Shown in pieces: positions 48,148 through 60,143 of a stretch of 64,000 nucleotides of DNA; positions within the stretch are counted from its first letter, which is position 1, and every line of letters starts with the position of its first letter. This stretch comes from Bigelowiella natans CCMP2755. Lineage: Eukaryota; Cercozoa; Chlorarachniophyceae. A program made the position numbers and the translations under genes. Below the pieces are notes generated by a model. It saw only the letters and a program-made list of their open reading frames with translations, had not been told where the DNA came from and did not search any database. The stretch spans positions 7,501 to 71,500 of the forward strand of contig ADNK01001985.1 in assembly GCA_000320545.1 (NCBI GenBank), read 5' to 3'.

Positions 48148-49789
48148 CTTTTAAGCACTCCCAAATGAGAAATTTGATAGCTGAAATAAAAACTTGACCC
48201 CACAATTATAAATACGGGAAGGCATTATATAATAATCCGGATCGACCTAGGCCTTCGAAATTAATGCACTCACAAAATAATCGTTGTCTTAGCTCCACAA
48301 AATACTGTTCAGTCCCTTAGTCTGACAGTAGCCATAACAACTCAGGCGTAATGGTCATTAACACATGATGTGCATGCCATGTGTACTCATTTAACAAATG
48401 TGGTCGAACCACTGGGCCTGCTAATTGAACACATGTGGTGTCTGAAATACACCATCGTGAATGAATTTACCATTGCAAGACTGCTAGGCTGTGGTGATCG
48501 ACACTTCTAATGATAGACTCTAGACTTCGCAACATGACCTAGCTAGCTCTAGGGTGTGTAGCTAGCTAGCTAGCTAGATGCTAGGATGGCATGCTGATTT
48601 ACTCGAATTTTGGTGTCCGCTAATCTCACGTGCGTTGTCATTGCAGCTTCATTCGATTGCGTGTCAATAGAAATCGGCCCACGCACACACATGCTAGCAT
48701 GCCAGCACGCACGCACAGCGTCATGTAGCGCGTACCACTACGCGGGCACAAGTCACGTGCGACAACAAAGGGGTTGTCGCGGATATAGAATATAGATAAC
48801 GTAGATATTAATACAGCATAGGCACGTGGGTTCCGGCGGGACTCATGGCAGCACACCGGAAGTGTGCTGCCCCACGTGCGGCGGCATTCGCGAAAGCTTC
48901 GCGAATGATTACGCAGTGCACGATTTAATAAAAATATAATCTTTAATAAAAATAAACACAACTCTTCAAAAGGAAGCAAACGTGCCTTTCCCCCCCCCTG
49001 CCTACTTGTGCACGTAGCGCCTCGGCCTGTGAACACCTTACGCGCAACAGTCAGATTGAGCGCATTTGCACGCTCTGTGCAGCACCAGACGAACACATCT
49101 GCGCAGAGCTGACGATGACGGAACACGCTGCACGTGACAACGCAAATGAATTGTTCAGCTTGACAAGCTCAACAAAATGACAATGTGCAATGCAACAGCT
49201 CCGTTCATTCACCATCCATTCACTCATTTCACTCACAGTTTTCATTCGAAATTGCATCATTGCAATTGCTTCAGTCATTTGTTCGCAGGATTTCCACAAA
49301 CAATGAGCACCGCAAGAGATCTGTGCTTGCTGGACGGCAGAAATCCTCTCTTGCGGGCAATCAAAAGTGTGTCAGTGTGCACGACGACGAATTCTAAGGT
49401 TCCCCACAGGGAGAACCGGGTTTTGAGGCACAATGGCTGATCTCAGCTTTCAGCTCCTTTTTGCCGAACTTCCCGTTGTCGCAATCTCTAAGTGCAGAGG
49501 ATATTTGGAGATCTCTCAGGACGATTTAAAAGGACGTCTCTGGGGATCTCGAACATATCTCCAAATTGTCTCCCACTGCCTCTCCCGCTCCTCTCCTCCC
49601 TCTTAACCTCGTTGACACTACTCACGAGCTCTTGCCACGGATTTGAAGTTGGGAACAAAAGTACTGTGTATATAAGGTACTACCCAGCAAATTTTGTTAA
49701 TCTGGCGTTGGCTAGGCCAAATCCTGTGAAAATGGTGAATTGCGCTAGAATGATGTGCTCTCTCCTTAATGATGATGCAGGTATTATCA
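48148..49789. other. Intergenic region with nested hairpins
   Basis: It lies between the Rieske (+) and Rab (+) genes. It contains CTAGCTAG/GCTAGC clusters (48540-48600), the nested inverted repeats at 48822-48906, and a C-run. Frames at 48638-49440 are Cys/His/Ser-rich and overlap on both strands; I do not call them. Just before the Rab gene is a stretch with GGAGATCTCT and ATCTCCAAATTGTCTCCC (49505-49580), resembling in reverse the tandem repeat before the SDR gene. Confidence 0.4.
48822..48906. repeat. Nested perfect inverted repeats (two hairpins)
   Basis: GCACGTGG (48822-48829) pairs with CCACGTGC (48872-48879). Inside, GGCAGCACAC (48847-48856) pairs with GTGTGCTGCC (48862-48871) around a five-base loop. 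Immediately after, ATTCGCGAA (48886-48894) pairs with TTCGCGAAT (48898-48906) around AGC. Confidence 0.85.
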
Positions 49790-49901
49790 ATGGACTACGA
49801 AGACGAAAATCAAATAGAGCCCAAAGTGGTGGTTCTGGGCCAGACAGGGTAAGATTCTTTATTTTGTAGGCATTAACGTGCTTGCTATATCTGTCTTCCG
49901 G

Positions 49902-49941
<40 letters not shown>

Positions 49942-51082
49942 TCATTCCAAGGCCCCTCTAAATTCTAATGAGAAATTCTAATGAGGAGTCAATCGTGGTG
50001 AGAATTATGGTAATGATGAGGAGTGATGGTAGATTAGGATGAATAAAAAATATTAGCTCTATTAAAATGGTCAGGGTGGGCAAAACTAGCATGATTCACA
50101 GATATACCAAGGGCCACTTCAATGAAAATGCCCAGGTAAAGATATTAATCTAGTATACAAATAATATATAAACTATACATACATTTATTAAGTATTAGTA
50201 CTATTTTGATATTTAAGCAATAGTATGTGTGTGTAAGCTGTTCTAGTGTGTGTTGCCTTTGTGATATTTCTTTTATAAATTATTTGTTACAATTGCATAA
50301 ATCCAACAAAACATACCTCGTGATAAATTGAATGCACAATATATGAATGCTGAAACATGGAAAAATATCTCCCCCCCTTCCCTCTCGTACAGACGACCAT
50401 AGGCGGAGCTTACTGCAAAAAAGATGTGTCAATTAATGGATGGAACGTCTCGCTGCAAATTTGGGACACTGCAGGGCAAGAAAGGTTGGCAATGTACACT
50501 ATGCATGAACTCAAATAAGCGCAATTATTATGCTTATGTGTGTGAGACTGATTGGAGTTGTGAGTGAGTGAGTGAGTGTGTGTTTGTGTTTATAAGTATG
50601 TGTACATAAATGTATATCTATCGCTATGTTGAATAAAAATCAAAGTGCGATGCTTTTCGCTTCCTGGATCAATATTATTTCTAATATCATTACCTTTCTT
50701 AGGTTCCGATCCATGGCTCCTATGTACTACCGCAATGCAAAAGCAGCCATACTAGTCTATGATGCTTCAGAAGAAAAAACTCTGGAAATGGTCCAGGGAT
50801 GGAAAGACGGTGCGGATTAGCGTTAGCACCAAAGGCAACAACATAGCAACAATATGAACTATGTAGATCATTGGAGTGTTATGATTTCGTTAATATTGGA
50901 GTGTCGTAGCTGTGGTGATGTTTGTGTGTTTATTGGTATGGTATCAACATGTAGAGCTTTGCAAGCATGCTGACAAGGACGCTATCTTTGTACTGGCTGG
51001 CAATAAATGCGACATGAGGGAACAAACTTCAGAGGCCATATCACGTGCCAAGGTTGCAGTCTGAGATCTACCCAGTGTACAC

Positions 51083-51122
<40 letters not shown>

Positions 51123-51474
51123 ATTCTAAGTATAGAACTGTATTGTTTCTCTTAACAGAAAAAGGCTGAGGTCTTAGGAGCGAAGCTCTTCCAGACATCA
51201 GCAAGAACGGGAAAGGGGATTGAAGAGTTATTCGACTACGTAGCCCGAAACTTATTGAATATGGCATTGCAATCAGGGACACATAAACGAACAGGTTCTT
51301 TACATACCATGTGTTACTCTTCCATTAGGTTTATAGCCATCTTGCTCGGTGATATCCCTGCGAAACTCTGACAGAAATTCGCCTCTCCTTTTCTCACCTC
51401 CTCCTCTTCCCCTATGGTTAGACACTGTTATTCCTGGCAAGGGTACAAATAAGCAAGGCGGTTGCTGTGGGTAA
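49790..51474 (+). CDS. Rab-family small GTPase
   Basis: Rebuilt from seven exons: 49790-49848, 50075-50135, 50393-50484, 50703-50809, 50955-51052, 51159-51294 and 51422-51474. Total is 606 nt, 201 aa. All G motifs are present: VVLGQTGVGKTSM (P-loop), TTIGGAYC (switch I), WDTAGQERFRSMAPMYYR (switch II), GNKCDM and TSARTGKG. It ends GGCCG, a double-Cys signal for geranylgeranylation, so the protein cycles on a membrane. The family controls vesicle transport. Switch II and the IGGAYC loop recall the Rab5/21/22 endocytic branch, but the exact class needs a tree. Introns carry GA, AC and GT runs but are shorter than elsewhere in the window. Confidence 0.95.
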
Positions 51475-52505
51475 TGAATTTAAGCAAAAGAGTGTACTCA
51501 TAGAAATTAGTTGCATTGTGCATTGTTTGAATGTAAAATACTGGTAACACTCATAGCCGCACTCAGTGCGTTAACATGTGACAAGCAGTCAGTGAGCACG
51601 CAGGATGCATGCACATCAGACATACAGAGAAACTACAAAATGATACTACTTCGTTAATTTATTTGTATGCAAGCGATGCATCTATCATGCAGTTCGCCAC
51701 GAGTAAAATGTAAACCAGTAAATGCAATAAGTCAAATGGCACAATTGCGAATGCTCGACAGAGACATCTAGACATGCTAGCATGTCTCTAAAGCTAGATA
51801 GCTCACGTCAAAATGTAGACGCCTAGACACATCTACTGATCTATGCATCACTAGCCAGCTAGATCTGTAGGATGTCTCCATTCTAGATTCTCGATGAATC
51901 ATGCTAGTAAGCTAGTGAGGCGCTAGGTGCTAGCTAGTTAGCTAGCTAGAGATAGACACAACGCAGTGCACTTCCACACGCATCATTGCCATTTCTAGAT
52001 CTAGCCATGCTAGATGATTATCTAGCATGCTGGCATGCTAGCATGCTACAGCACAATGCTTGCTCCTTGCTAGCTTGTTTGTCGCAGATCTAGAAATTTG
52101 GAGATGTCTAGATCAGAGATGTACACATGCTACGATAGCTAGCTAGCTCTACAGTTAGACAGCTAGTGCGGGAGTGACAGCACATCGCCAGCTAGCAAGC
52201 AGATGTCATGTATTGTGCAGGCATCGCGCACAGCTTCAATTTCATGCTCTAGATGCTAGCTAGCTAGATAGCTACACTACATTTAGACATGTAGCTGACT
52301 CTCGCTCCATCCATCTTGATCTAGTCTAGTAGTGTGGCGCTTACGCATGCATGTCTAGATGCATATGCTTCTATTTAGCTACTGCATTGACTCCCACATA
52401 AATTTTGGGCATGGTCGAAGGTGTGCTTACTGAATTAATAAAAGTGAATGACCATTCGAAATTAAAATGTAGTCCGCATAAATTATGATGAAAAGCAGAT
52501 AGAGG
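51475..52505. other. Intergenic island rich in CTAGCTAG and GCATGC
   Basis: Between the convergent Rab (+) and PH (-) genes, about 51750-52380 is packed with CTAG, GCTAGC, GCATGC and TAGCTAGCTA words, many of them self-complementary. No reading frame longer than about 60 codons was seen. Confidence 0.5.
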
Positions 52506-54737
52506 TCACTTTTCTCTGCCCATAATTTCTAGATTCTGTACATATGACACTGCTTTGACCCATAACTCCATCTTTGATTTTTCACTCGTCTCTAAATCAA
52601 GCGTTCTCTCGTTGGTTTTGAAAGAAAAATAGTAGGATGAATTTGGATTTTGGAAGATATTGCGTTGGAACACTGATGTGGTTCTTCCGATGCAAATTTC
52701 CTTGATGTCGTTCAGCGATATGTAAGATGCTGCTCTCTTCAACATTGCTCGACGATGTCTTAAAGAAAGCCAGTAAATACGCCCGTTTTCAACAACGACA
52801 AATTTTCTATGTGGTGTTCCTGATCGACCATGTTTCAAGAAAATATCTCCTGTTGTCACTGCAAGTCTATACATTCGTCCCTGCTTCTCATCATAATCAA
52901 GGGGACACGTAGCTGCTGTAGATGTTAGTAATGATGATACTCCTTCACATCTCTTTGTTTGGGACGAGAACGAAATATTCCTTATCAGAGTTCTAGTACT
53001 ATCGGAACTACTATGTGACTCAGATTGATAGTTTTTTGTTTCACCAGCATCTTCTTCGTTATTTGAGTTGCCCTAAATTAATATTTATATGTAATGATTC
53101 TAAAATGCTACACGTTTAGTTTATTGATAACCTGATTTAGCTGGTTAAGATCAATTAGTTCTTCAAGCCTTCGATTCGCTTCTATCATATCTCGTGCTTG
53201 CTTCTCGATTAAGTTTGATACATCCATTGAAGCGGTCAGTGCATAAATACAGCTTTGTCGGGCACCTTAATTCAAGTAAACGAAAAGAATCATTTTTACT
53301 CGATATACAATATGACAAATGTAAACAGCTTGGCGTGATTCTGGCTACCATAAGTCCCATAAGTCTTTTTTAGCCCTCCTTTGTCGAAACGGTGTGATAG
53401 TTTCTGCCCTTTCCTAGTGACAGAGACCTGAGAGGTAGATTTTTGCTGCGATTTCGAAGCCCAAGTTGGCAACGGTGGCGGTTTAGGTCGCTGGATAATT
53501 GTTGCAGCAGATATAGAAGAGGATATTGAAGATAAATCCGACGATGACCGAGATCCTGAGATTGTTATGGTTGTTAAAATACAGTAATAAGCGGGGAGTA
53601 TTCTCAAAGCAAACCATTTGTCCGAGATTCAGAATGACTTTTAGAAGATCTTCTTCTCCTCTTCAATGCATTTCCTATTCCGGCGAGAATTTTATTGGCC
53701 GCCTTTAAAACAGTGCTTTTCCCCTGGGATTTCTTACTAGGTGTACTATAAGTGAAGTGCTTATTTTCCATACGAACACCCGAAGATGCAGATGCAGTCG
53801 TGGCGACACTTAGATACATAGGATCATTTAATTGAGAAGCCCCACTTCCTCTGACCCCTTCGAGAGAAGACGGAGGTTCCGAATCGACCCATTGAATTGG
53901 TTTTATTGTAAGGAACACTTTCTTCTTTTGAGTCGCTTGAGCAAAGGGTGTTTTAGAAGAGCGTCCTCTGAGAGGATTTTTTTCTTCAGTTGATGGAGAA
54001 GCAGACCTTGAAAATCGAGGGGTTTTCTGTCGGTTTGTAGAAACTGGGAATGTTGATCGCCTGTGCGATCTAAGGGATCCAGGTTGCTTATTTGAATCGC
54101 CCCTACTCCGTGATTTTTTGGCATCGGAAATTGAATCCAACTGCTGTAACGACCCTGAAGAAAGCGTTCGAGGAGGTAGCTTTGGACGTCTTGCTTCGTT
54201 TGCCATTGCTGAATGTGAGCGATGAGGCAGTCGTGGTGATGTTCCTTTCAAAGATGATGCACGTTTAAGTGTCATTGATCTCTTTCTTAATCCTTTTGAT
54301 ACACGCGAGCGCGAATCTCTTTTCAAAGAGTATGATCTGTAACCAGTTGGTCTGGGGGGTGGAGTCGGAGGACTTTTACCCGCCAGAGAGGGTATCAGAT
54401 CATCCAACCATGAAGCTCGATTTTTGTTCTCCGAAATTCTTTTGTTGACTAGTGATAATCTATTCAGGAATGCGCCTTCATCGATTTGTCCAGATACGAT
54501 GAAGGAACTGGTCCGAGTTGAGGTTTGAGGGGTGGAGTCAGACATCTCTTCCAACAACTTTTAGGGATGTAGTATATTACATCATTCTTAGATTACAAAG
54601 CATCAAAGCATAGCATGTAGCATGTAGAACAAGTTTACATTACTCACCTTAGATTGATCTTGTGACGCTGAATAATCTTTTGGAAATAGATGAAGAATAA
54701 TATCTTCTACTCTCTTTGCGCACTTAAAGTGTGCCAT
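52506..54737 (-). CDS. Ser/Arg-rich protein with C-terminal PH domain
   Basis: Rebuilt from five exons: 54737-54648, 54557-53615, 53555-53349, 53265-53132 and 53072-52506. Total is 1941 nt, 646 aa, phases consistent. It starts MAHFKCAKRVEDIILHLF. Residues about 30-345 are Ser-, Arg- and Pro-rich and probably disordered (SPPTPPPRP, RKRSMTLKRASSLKG), with many likely phosphosites. A coiled segment follows (NLIEKQARDMIEANRRLEEL). The last ~130 residues form a PH-like domain: FLKHGRSGTPHRKFVVVEN, IYWLSLRHRR, SLNDIKEICIGR, YYFSFKTNERTLDLET, and the closing helix with the invariant Trp in KMELWVKAVSYVQ. This resembles PH domains of the plant PRAF/phospholipase type. Lipid binding or signalling is inferred; the partner is unknown. 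Confidence 0.85.
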
Positions 54738-55851
54738 AGTTCCTTACAACGGAATATTTTTGCACCCTGTTCTTTATGATAAGTACACGATGAGAACGTG
54801 GCACAGTAGCAACAACCCGCCTCTCACATTTCACACATAAGCTACCCCTCTTATCCGAAAATGGACATTACATGCCAAAAATCATATTGGTTCACGGTCC
54901 TTTAATCTCTATAAGCTATGTTCCACAGCTGCGTTATCTTCAATGTTCAATGTCCAATGCTTCCAACCTGTTGATAATAATGGGAGGAACCTTCCACGTG
55001 TCATTTGAACAGGATTGCGTAGAAGTACCCTGCGTGTGTTGTTGATTTATCTAATGTCGTACCTGATAATCGGCTTTGTTTCTCTGGAGGAGAGTAAGCG
55101 GTAAAACGCTTGGAATGTCTTTTTAAGTTGAGGGCAGAGGGAACAATTCACCAACAACAAACTCGGCACACCGAAGCGCATGGGGTTATAGTTCCTACGA
55201 CAGCAGCGAGCCTACCCTATTCACTCTGCTCACAGTAGCTCTCATGTCATTGTTCACCACATTTTGCCGCTGTTTGCTGAAAAATTTGTGCTGTGCTTTG
55301 GCTGTTGGGGAACGCCATCAGATTCTTCTGAAAAAGGCCATCATTCAGTCATCTTGCGATAAAATGCCTTCATTCTTCCAAACATGCACTTCAAAGCATG
55401 TTTCAATTCTACACAGATGTTGACATTTTGAGCATGCAATACATCAGGAAAATAATCTTCTAGATATTGAAAGAGAATTTCGTCACGGAGGTATTTCATG
55501 TACATTGGATTCAAACGAAAATTAGACAAATATGTTCAGATGTTCTGGGCTTCAGCTATTTACCTACTTAAGTTGATGCACTTTGAGTTGTCGCAGATTG
55601 TGAAACGGCTGCAAAAGTGTCCTAACATGAGCGAAAGTTGCCAAGGAGGAGTGGAATGGTTGCTGGCCTGAGCCCCTGCGTAACAACGTAGTTTTGGCCC
55701 TAGGTCCTCCCTCCCATAGAGCCACATTTTTCACTTTGCATTTGAAGCATAACTTGAGAGATTCTTTGTACGTTTTCCGCAAAGTGTCTATTTAACTTTG
55801 ATCATGTGTTGTTCGCAATGTGCATGAAAAGGGGGTGATATTTGCCTGGAA
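54738..55851. promoter_or_regulatory. Divergent promoter region, PH and helical-repeat genes
   Basis: A 1.1-kb gap between divergent starts. Small minus-strand frames (55341-55529, 55564-55782, 55792-56001) look unremarkable. No repeat of note. Confidence 0.35.
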
Positions 55852-57128
55852 ATGAATCCGTCCTTCTTGCGTCGCTTTAAGAAGACCTTCCGCAAAAACA
55901 GTGCCAAAAAAAAAATAGTTGAAGCAACGAGAAACCGCATCTGTACGTTTAAACGTGATCCGAGAAGATCCAGAGCCAGTAGCTGGGTGACCGCTGTTCA
56001 AACCAATAGCATCTCCTCGTCACTTAGCTTTCTTCGTATCCCTGATGCATTCTCACGGCAACCATTTTCGGAGGTGCCCAGGTAAAATAATACTAAAGTT
56101 ATTTTATGCCATTGAGGAACACCATTGTTGCAGAAATCGTTATTTCCCCTTCCGTTTGTAGTTGCTTATGTGTGTATGATGTACTCGTGCGGAACGCAGA
56201 CAAAGAACGCCTTTCTCGACGAAGACAGCCATGAATGAGAAGAAAGAAACAAAAGACAATGAACGGTATCCAATCCAAACATCACAATTCAACATTTTCC
56301 GCATCCATGGCGCTTGAAATTCATGTGTTGGTGAAATTTAACGAGTCTTCTTTAAGGTCTGATGGCGGTGGCAAAGATTCAAACACTAATGAGTCCTCAT
56401 CAACGCGGGATAGGGTAACCATTTAAAAATTCGACGCACGTTTTCATGGTCATATGTGTGAAATTATACGTTCTGCGTGTGTTTTTAGATGAGCTTCGCA
56501 GACATGTACACTGATCATGAGGTAATTACTCCACAACTTCCTTTCTCATTCGCAACCTCGTAATTGATGCATGAAACATTATTTTCCACTCATAGCTATC
56601 AATCTACGAGCGTATTGTGGAGGCGAGCTGGCAGAGGTGGTCTTAACTCATTCGTGAGGGAAAATCTGGAAGTTGACTTAAAAGCAGCCACCAATATCCT
56701 CTCTTTTTCAACTTTGGGTTACTTACTTTTCGAGTGCTCGGCAGATTGCATTGCTAATTTGATCGCCATGCACTTCCCCTTCCCTCTACTTTGCCGTTGG
56801 GTTGTACTTCTAGATTCGTTTTCTTGGTATCGTGTGCAGCGGCATTGGTGACAGTGGTGGTGATGAACTGGGAGGATTTACGCAAACAATTCACCGGTGA
56901 GGTGGCGGAAGTGGCCTCTAGTGCGTTGGGCGACCGGAAATTGCTGGACAAGTCTAACGGTAAGAAATGGTCCAGTAGCAGCCAGCAATTGTCCGTATAA
57001 TTGTAGCAGAACACTGGGAGAACAATGTTGCAGATGGAATGCGGCAATACGACAGGAAGCTGCTGAGATGCTGCTTTTGCTGCTGCTGCTGCTGCTAGCC
57101 ATTACTACTATTTACATGTGTGTGATCT

Positions 57129-57166
<38 letters not shown>

Positions 57167-59157
57167 TGTGATTAGAGCTAGCTCTGGCTGTAGCTCAGCA
57201 CCTACTCTACGACGAGAAAACACAGGATGCGCTCACATCTCTGGTGTCCGAAGTCCTGCAGAACAAAAAAACACGGTATGTCCTCGTAGAGACAATCAAA
57301 GACTTAAACTTGCTTGAAAGTACATAGTTAAGTGATCAACGCCACTCATACATATCTGTCACCGCTTAGTGCTCCCTCCCCCTTCCCCTCCTACTCCTTG
57401 AAATGCTGATGTGATGCGTTGCTAAAATTGCGAATTTCCTACTGTTGGACTGTTGTCCCTGTGTCGCGCATAGGGACGAACTTGTTGTGCTTTTCTCGGA
57501 CTTATTCCAGGTCTGCGTGATAGAGAGAGAGGGGGGGGGGGGGGGGGGGGGGGTTACCGGATGCATGTGTGCGTAGTACTGCCGTTGGCTGTGGTATCAT
57601 CCAGAGTATGAAAACATTAAGTGTGCGTCTTATCGTCGTTGTTTGGCATTATTCTATCGTGATGAAAGGATTATGTCTCATTTGCTGTACTTGATGCAGG
57701 ACCCTATAATTCTGGAAGAGGTCACGAAACTATCGTCTGAAGTTACAAACAGGGTATGTATGCATGTACGCATCACAACAGCTCAACAACAACGACAACG
57801 ACAACAACAGCAGCAGCAGCGATTGTTATGGTTATTATAACGACGATGAGGATGGCAATGATGATTGTCACTGTGTTTTCCCGCAATGAATCAGGTTTTG
57901 AACGACGGTGAAGTCAATACACATGCGCTGAAGATCACCGCAGAGCTATTCAATAAGGTTCGTTAGCACCATCACCGTTCATTCCCCCTCCCTCATAGTT
58001 ATGATACGTTCTTCGCCGAACCATTTGTCTCTGCTGCTGCTAGAAATTATCGTTTCCTACTAAAGCAGCTGCTGCTTTTCCATTCCGAACAAAAATAGTA
58101 TAGTGTTTCTGCACAGATTATTATTTGATTGCCACGATGGTGTTATCATCATCATCATCATATACTGGCAGGTCTTAGCTGAGAAGCACTTGCAGAGCCA
58201 AGCTGGCGTGGCACTCTGGGTAGTAGTAGTAGTTGTTGTTGTTGTAGCAGTAGTCATAATAACACGCTTACCACTGCTAGCGTAGTAGTAGAGTAGAAGA
58301 ACTTTGCCATAATGTACATGAAATTGTGTGTGTGTGTGTGTGTGCGTGTGTTTGTGATTCCTTCATTGCCATCCTCATCCTCATCATCCTCCTCCTCATC
58401 CTCATCATCCTCCTCCTCATCATCATCATCATCACGCATCCATCATCTACCCTCTCTCTCTGGCAGAACTCCATAAAGTACGCGATTGTTCCCAATTGGT
58501 TTGGTGAATACGCTGGCCAGCCACCACCACCAACACAGCAGCAGCAGCAGCAGCAGCAGCCTTCCACAAAATCACCCGACGAGAGCAAATCAATGGGCGT
58601 GGCATCGACTAAGAACGAGCAAGGAGTAGCCGCGGAGACGGTTGTTACCGGTGAGAAGAAGAAGGAAGGACTTCCAACATTTGATGAGAACGTTGCGGTT
58701 GCAGCCAGTGCTCGAAAGAGTCGTGATGTTAATGATGATAAGGAGGAGGAGAAGGGGGATACAGCTGCTATCAACACTGATAGTAGAAATGCGTCAAAAC
58801 TTGGGGAGATTAAAAATATTGACGCGTATGACGATGACGATTCTTTGTTGCTACCAGACGCCGCAGTAGCAAACGCATTCGACCGACCGTGGGAAAATGA
58901 TTTCGTGGTTGATGATTATGAGCCACCACAAATTGATATTCATAAGGATACGGAAATGGCGGAGAAAGGTAGCAGTATTAGCGGTGGTAATAGCAGGCAC
59001 GAGCAGGTTCCCAATCATCATCCCACTGATATCGATGGTAGTAGTAGTAGTAGTAGTAGTAGTGCGAACGCTGCGAAGAAGAAGGAGACATTGCAACGTG
59101 CAGAAGACCTCCGACTAAATCGAAAAATGCCAGAAGGAGATCGAGGAGGAGATATTG

Positions 59158-59191
<34 letters not shown>

Positions 59192-59438
59192 GTTATCATC
59201 ATCCAGTGATGAGAAGCGCGGGAGCAAAGGTAAGGATGGTAATGACAGCAAGAATGGCGGCGATAAAGCCTCTGGAGGGAAGGGGTTGGATGCTGAGAGA
59301 AACACGGACATAGAAGGGAGCGACAACGACGACGGCAACGGATTAAGTGGTGGAGATGTACGAGGAGGCAATTTAAGGCCAGATGAAAGTGGTAGAGAAG
59401 GAGGGCTAAACCTTGAAAACATAGCATATTTCAAGTAA
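55852..59438 (+). CDS. Helical-repeat protein with low-complexity acidic tail, unknown
   Basis: Starts with a basic head (MNPSFLRRFKKTFRKNSAKK). Early exons are 55852-56081, 56200-56265, 56357-56414, 56489-56521 (MSFADMYTDHE) and 56596-56636 (LSIYERIVEASWQR). The junction into the exon starting near 56840 (NWEDLRKQFTGEVAEV) is unresolved. Then a run of short helical exons: ELALAVAQHLLYDEKTQDAL, SLVSEVLQNKKTR, DELVVLFSDLFQ, DPIILEEVTKLSSEVTNR, VLNDGEVNTHALKITAELF and VLAEKHLQSQAGVALW. Each exon holds about one helical pair, recalling ARM-like repeats. The last exon (about 58467-59438) begins NSIKYAIVPNWFGEYAG and ends in a ~300-aa Gln-, Asp- and Ser-rich tail built partly from CAG, GTA and CAT microsatellites. 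I do not recognise the family. Confidence 0.65.
57531..57553. repeat. Long poly-G run in an intron
   Basis: An intron of the helical-repeat gene contains an uninterrupted run of more than 20 G after a GA run, on the coding strand. It could form G-quadruplex RNA; its length may also be an assembly-sensitive estimate. Confidence 0.85.
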
Positions 59439-60143
59439 AATTGCATCCTTTCGACCGGCGAACAGGAAAATAGGAGAAACGAAACATATAATAGCAGACT
59501 TGCAAAAGCTAAGAGTAGTTTCCTACAGTTATCTTAAGATTTTCCCCTTTTTTGTATTGCATTGCATATAAGCCACAATATCTCGAATATCTCTAGACAC
59601 ATATGTATGATGCATCCAGTATATTAAAATCAAATGAAGAATTTTGCGAGTTTGTAGAGTTAATTATATGCATGTATGTGTTCTTAACCGAGCATATGCA
59701 ACTTATACTAGATGAGAATTCGCGTCTTTTTGCGCACAAGCTGCAGAAGCAATCAAGGAGAACATATCTGTGCTGTACTACGCGTGCATGCTGTGTTGTG
59801 TAGTGGTGTGCCCGTCTAGCCGTATGAGTCATAGTCGCTGCACCATGGCTAGCCAGCTAGACAAAGGGGATACTGACTGAGCAAGATATTAGTGGCTTAT
59901 ATTGTGATGACAAAACAAATGTTTGCACGCAGAGCTAGCATGCAGGCAAGTAAAGACATTGCAAATTTTACGTTGTGTTCATGGTTACAATAATGTACAT
60001 ACGTTTTGCGGTGGGAGTTTTCTACGCAGTGTGAAGCCAGAAACCACCATAGTATCACATTGATTTGTCATCGATATCACTTCCTGTGGCACAGCACCAA
60101 TACCCGCGCTACCCAACATGATCTTGCCTAAAGTTTATCAGTA
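59439..60143. other. Intergenic region between convergent genes
   Basis: A/T-rich, with TGCATG and GCTAGC words near 59780-59950. No gene is supported; small frames near 59593-59832 are open on both strands. Confidence 0.45.

Noticed and set aside
48638-49440. Overlapping frames of 70-160 codons before the Rab gene
   Set aside because: Both strands are open with odd composition, next to hairpins and palindromic words; no motif supports coding.
58326-58460. Apparent membrane leader upstream of the acidic tail exon of the helical-repeat gene
   Set aside because: The Cys/Val and Ile/Leu stretch is a translated (GT)n and CAT intron repeat; the coding part begins after the AG near 58466.
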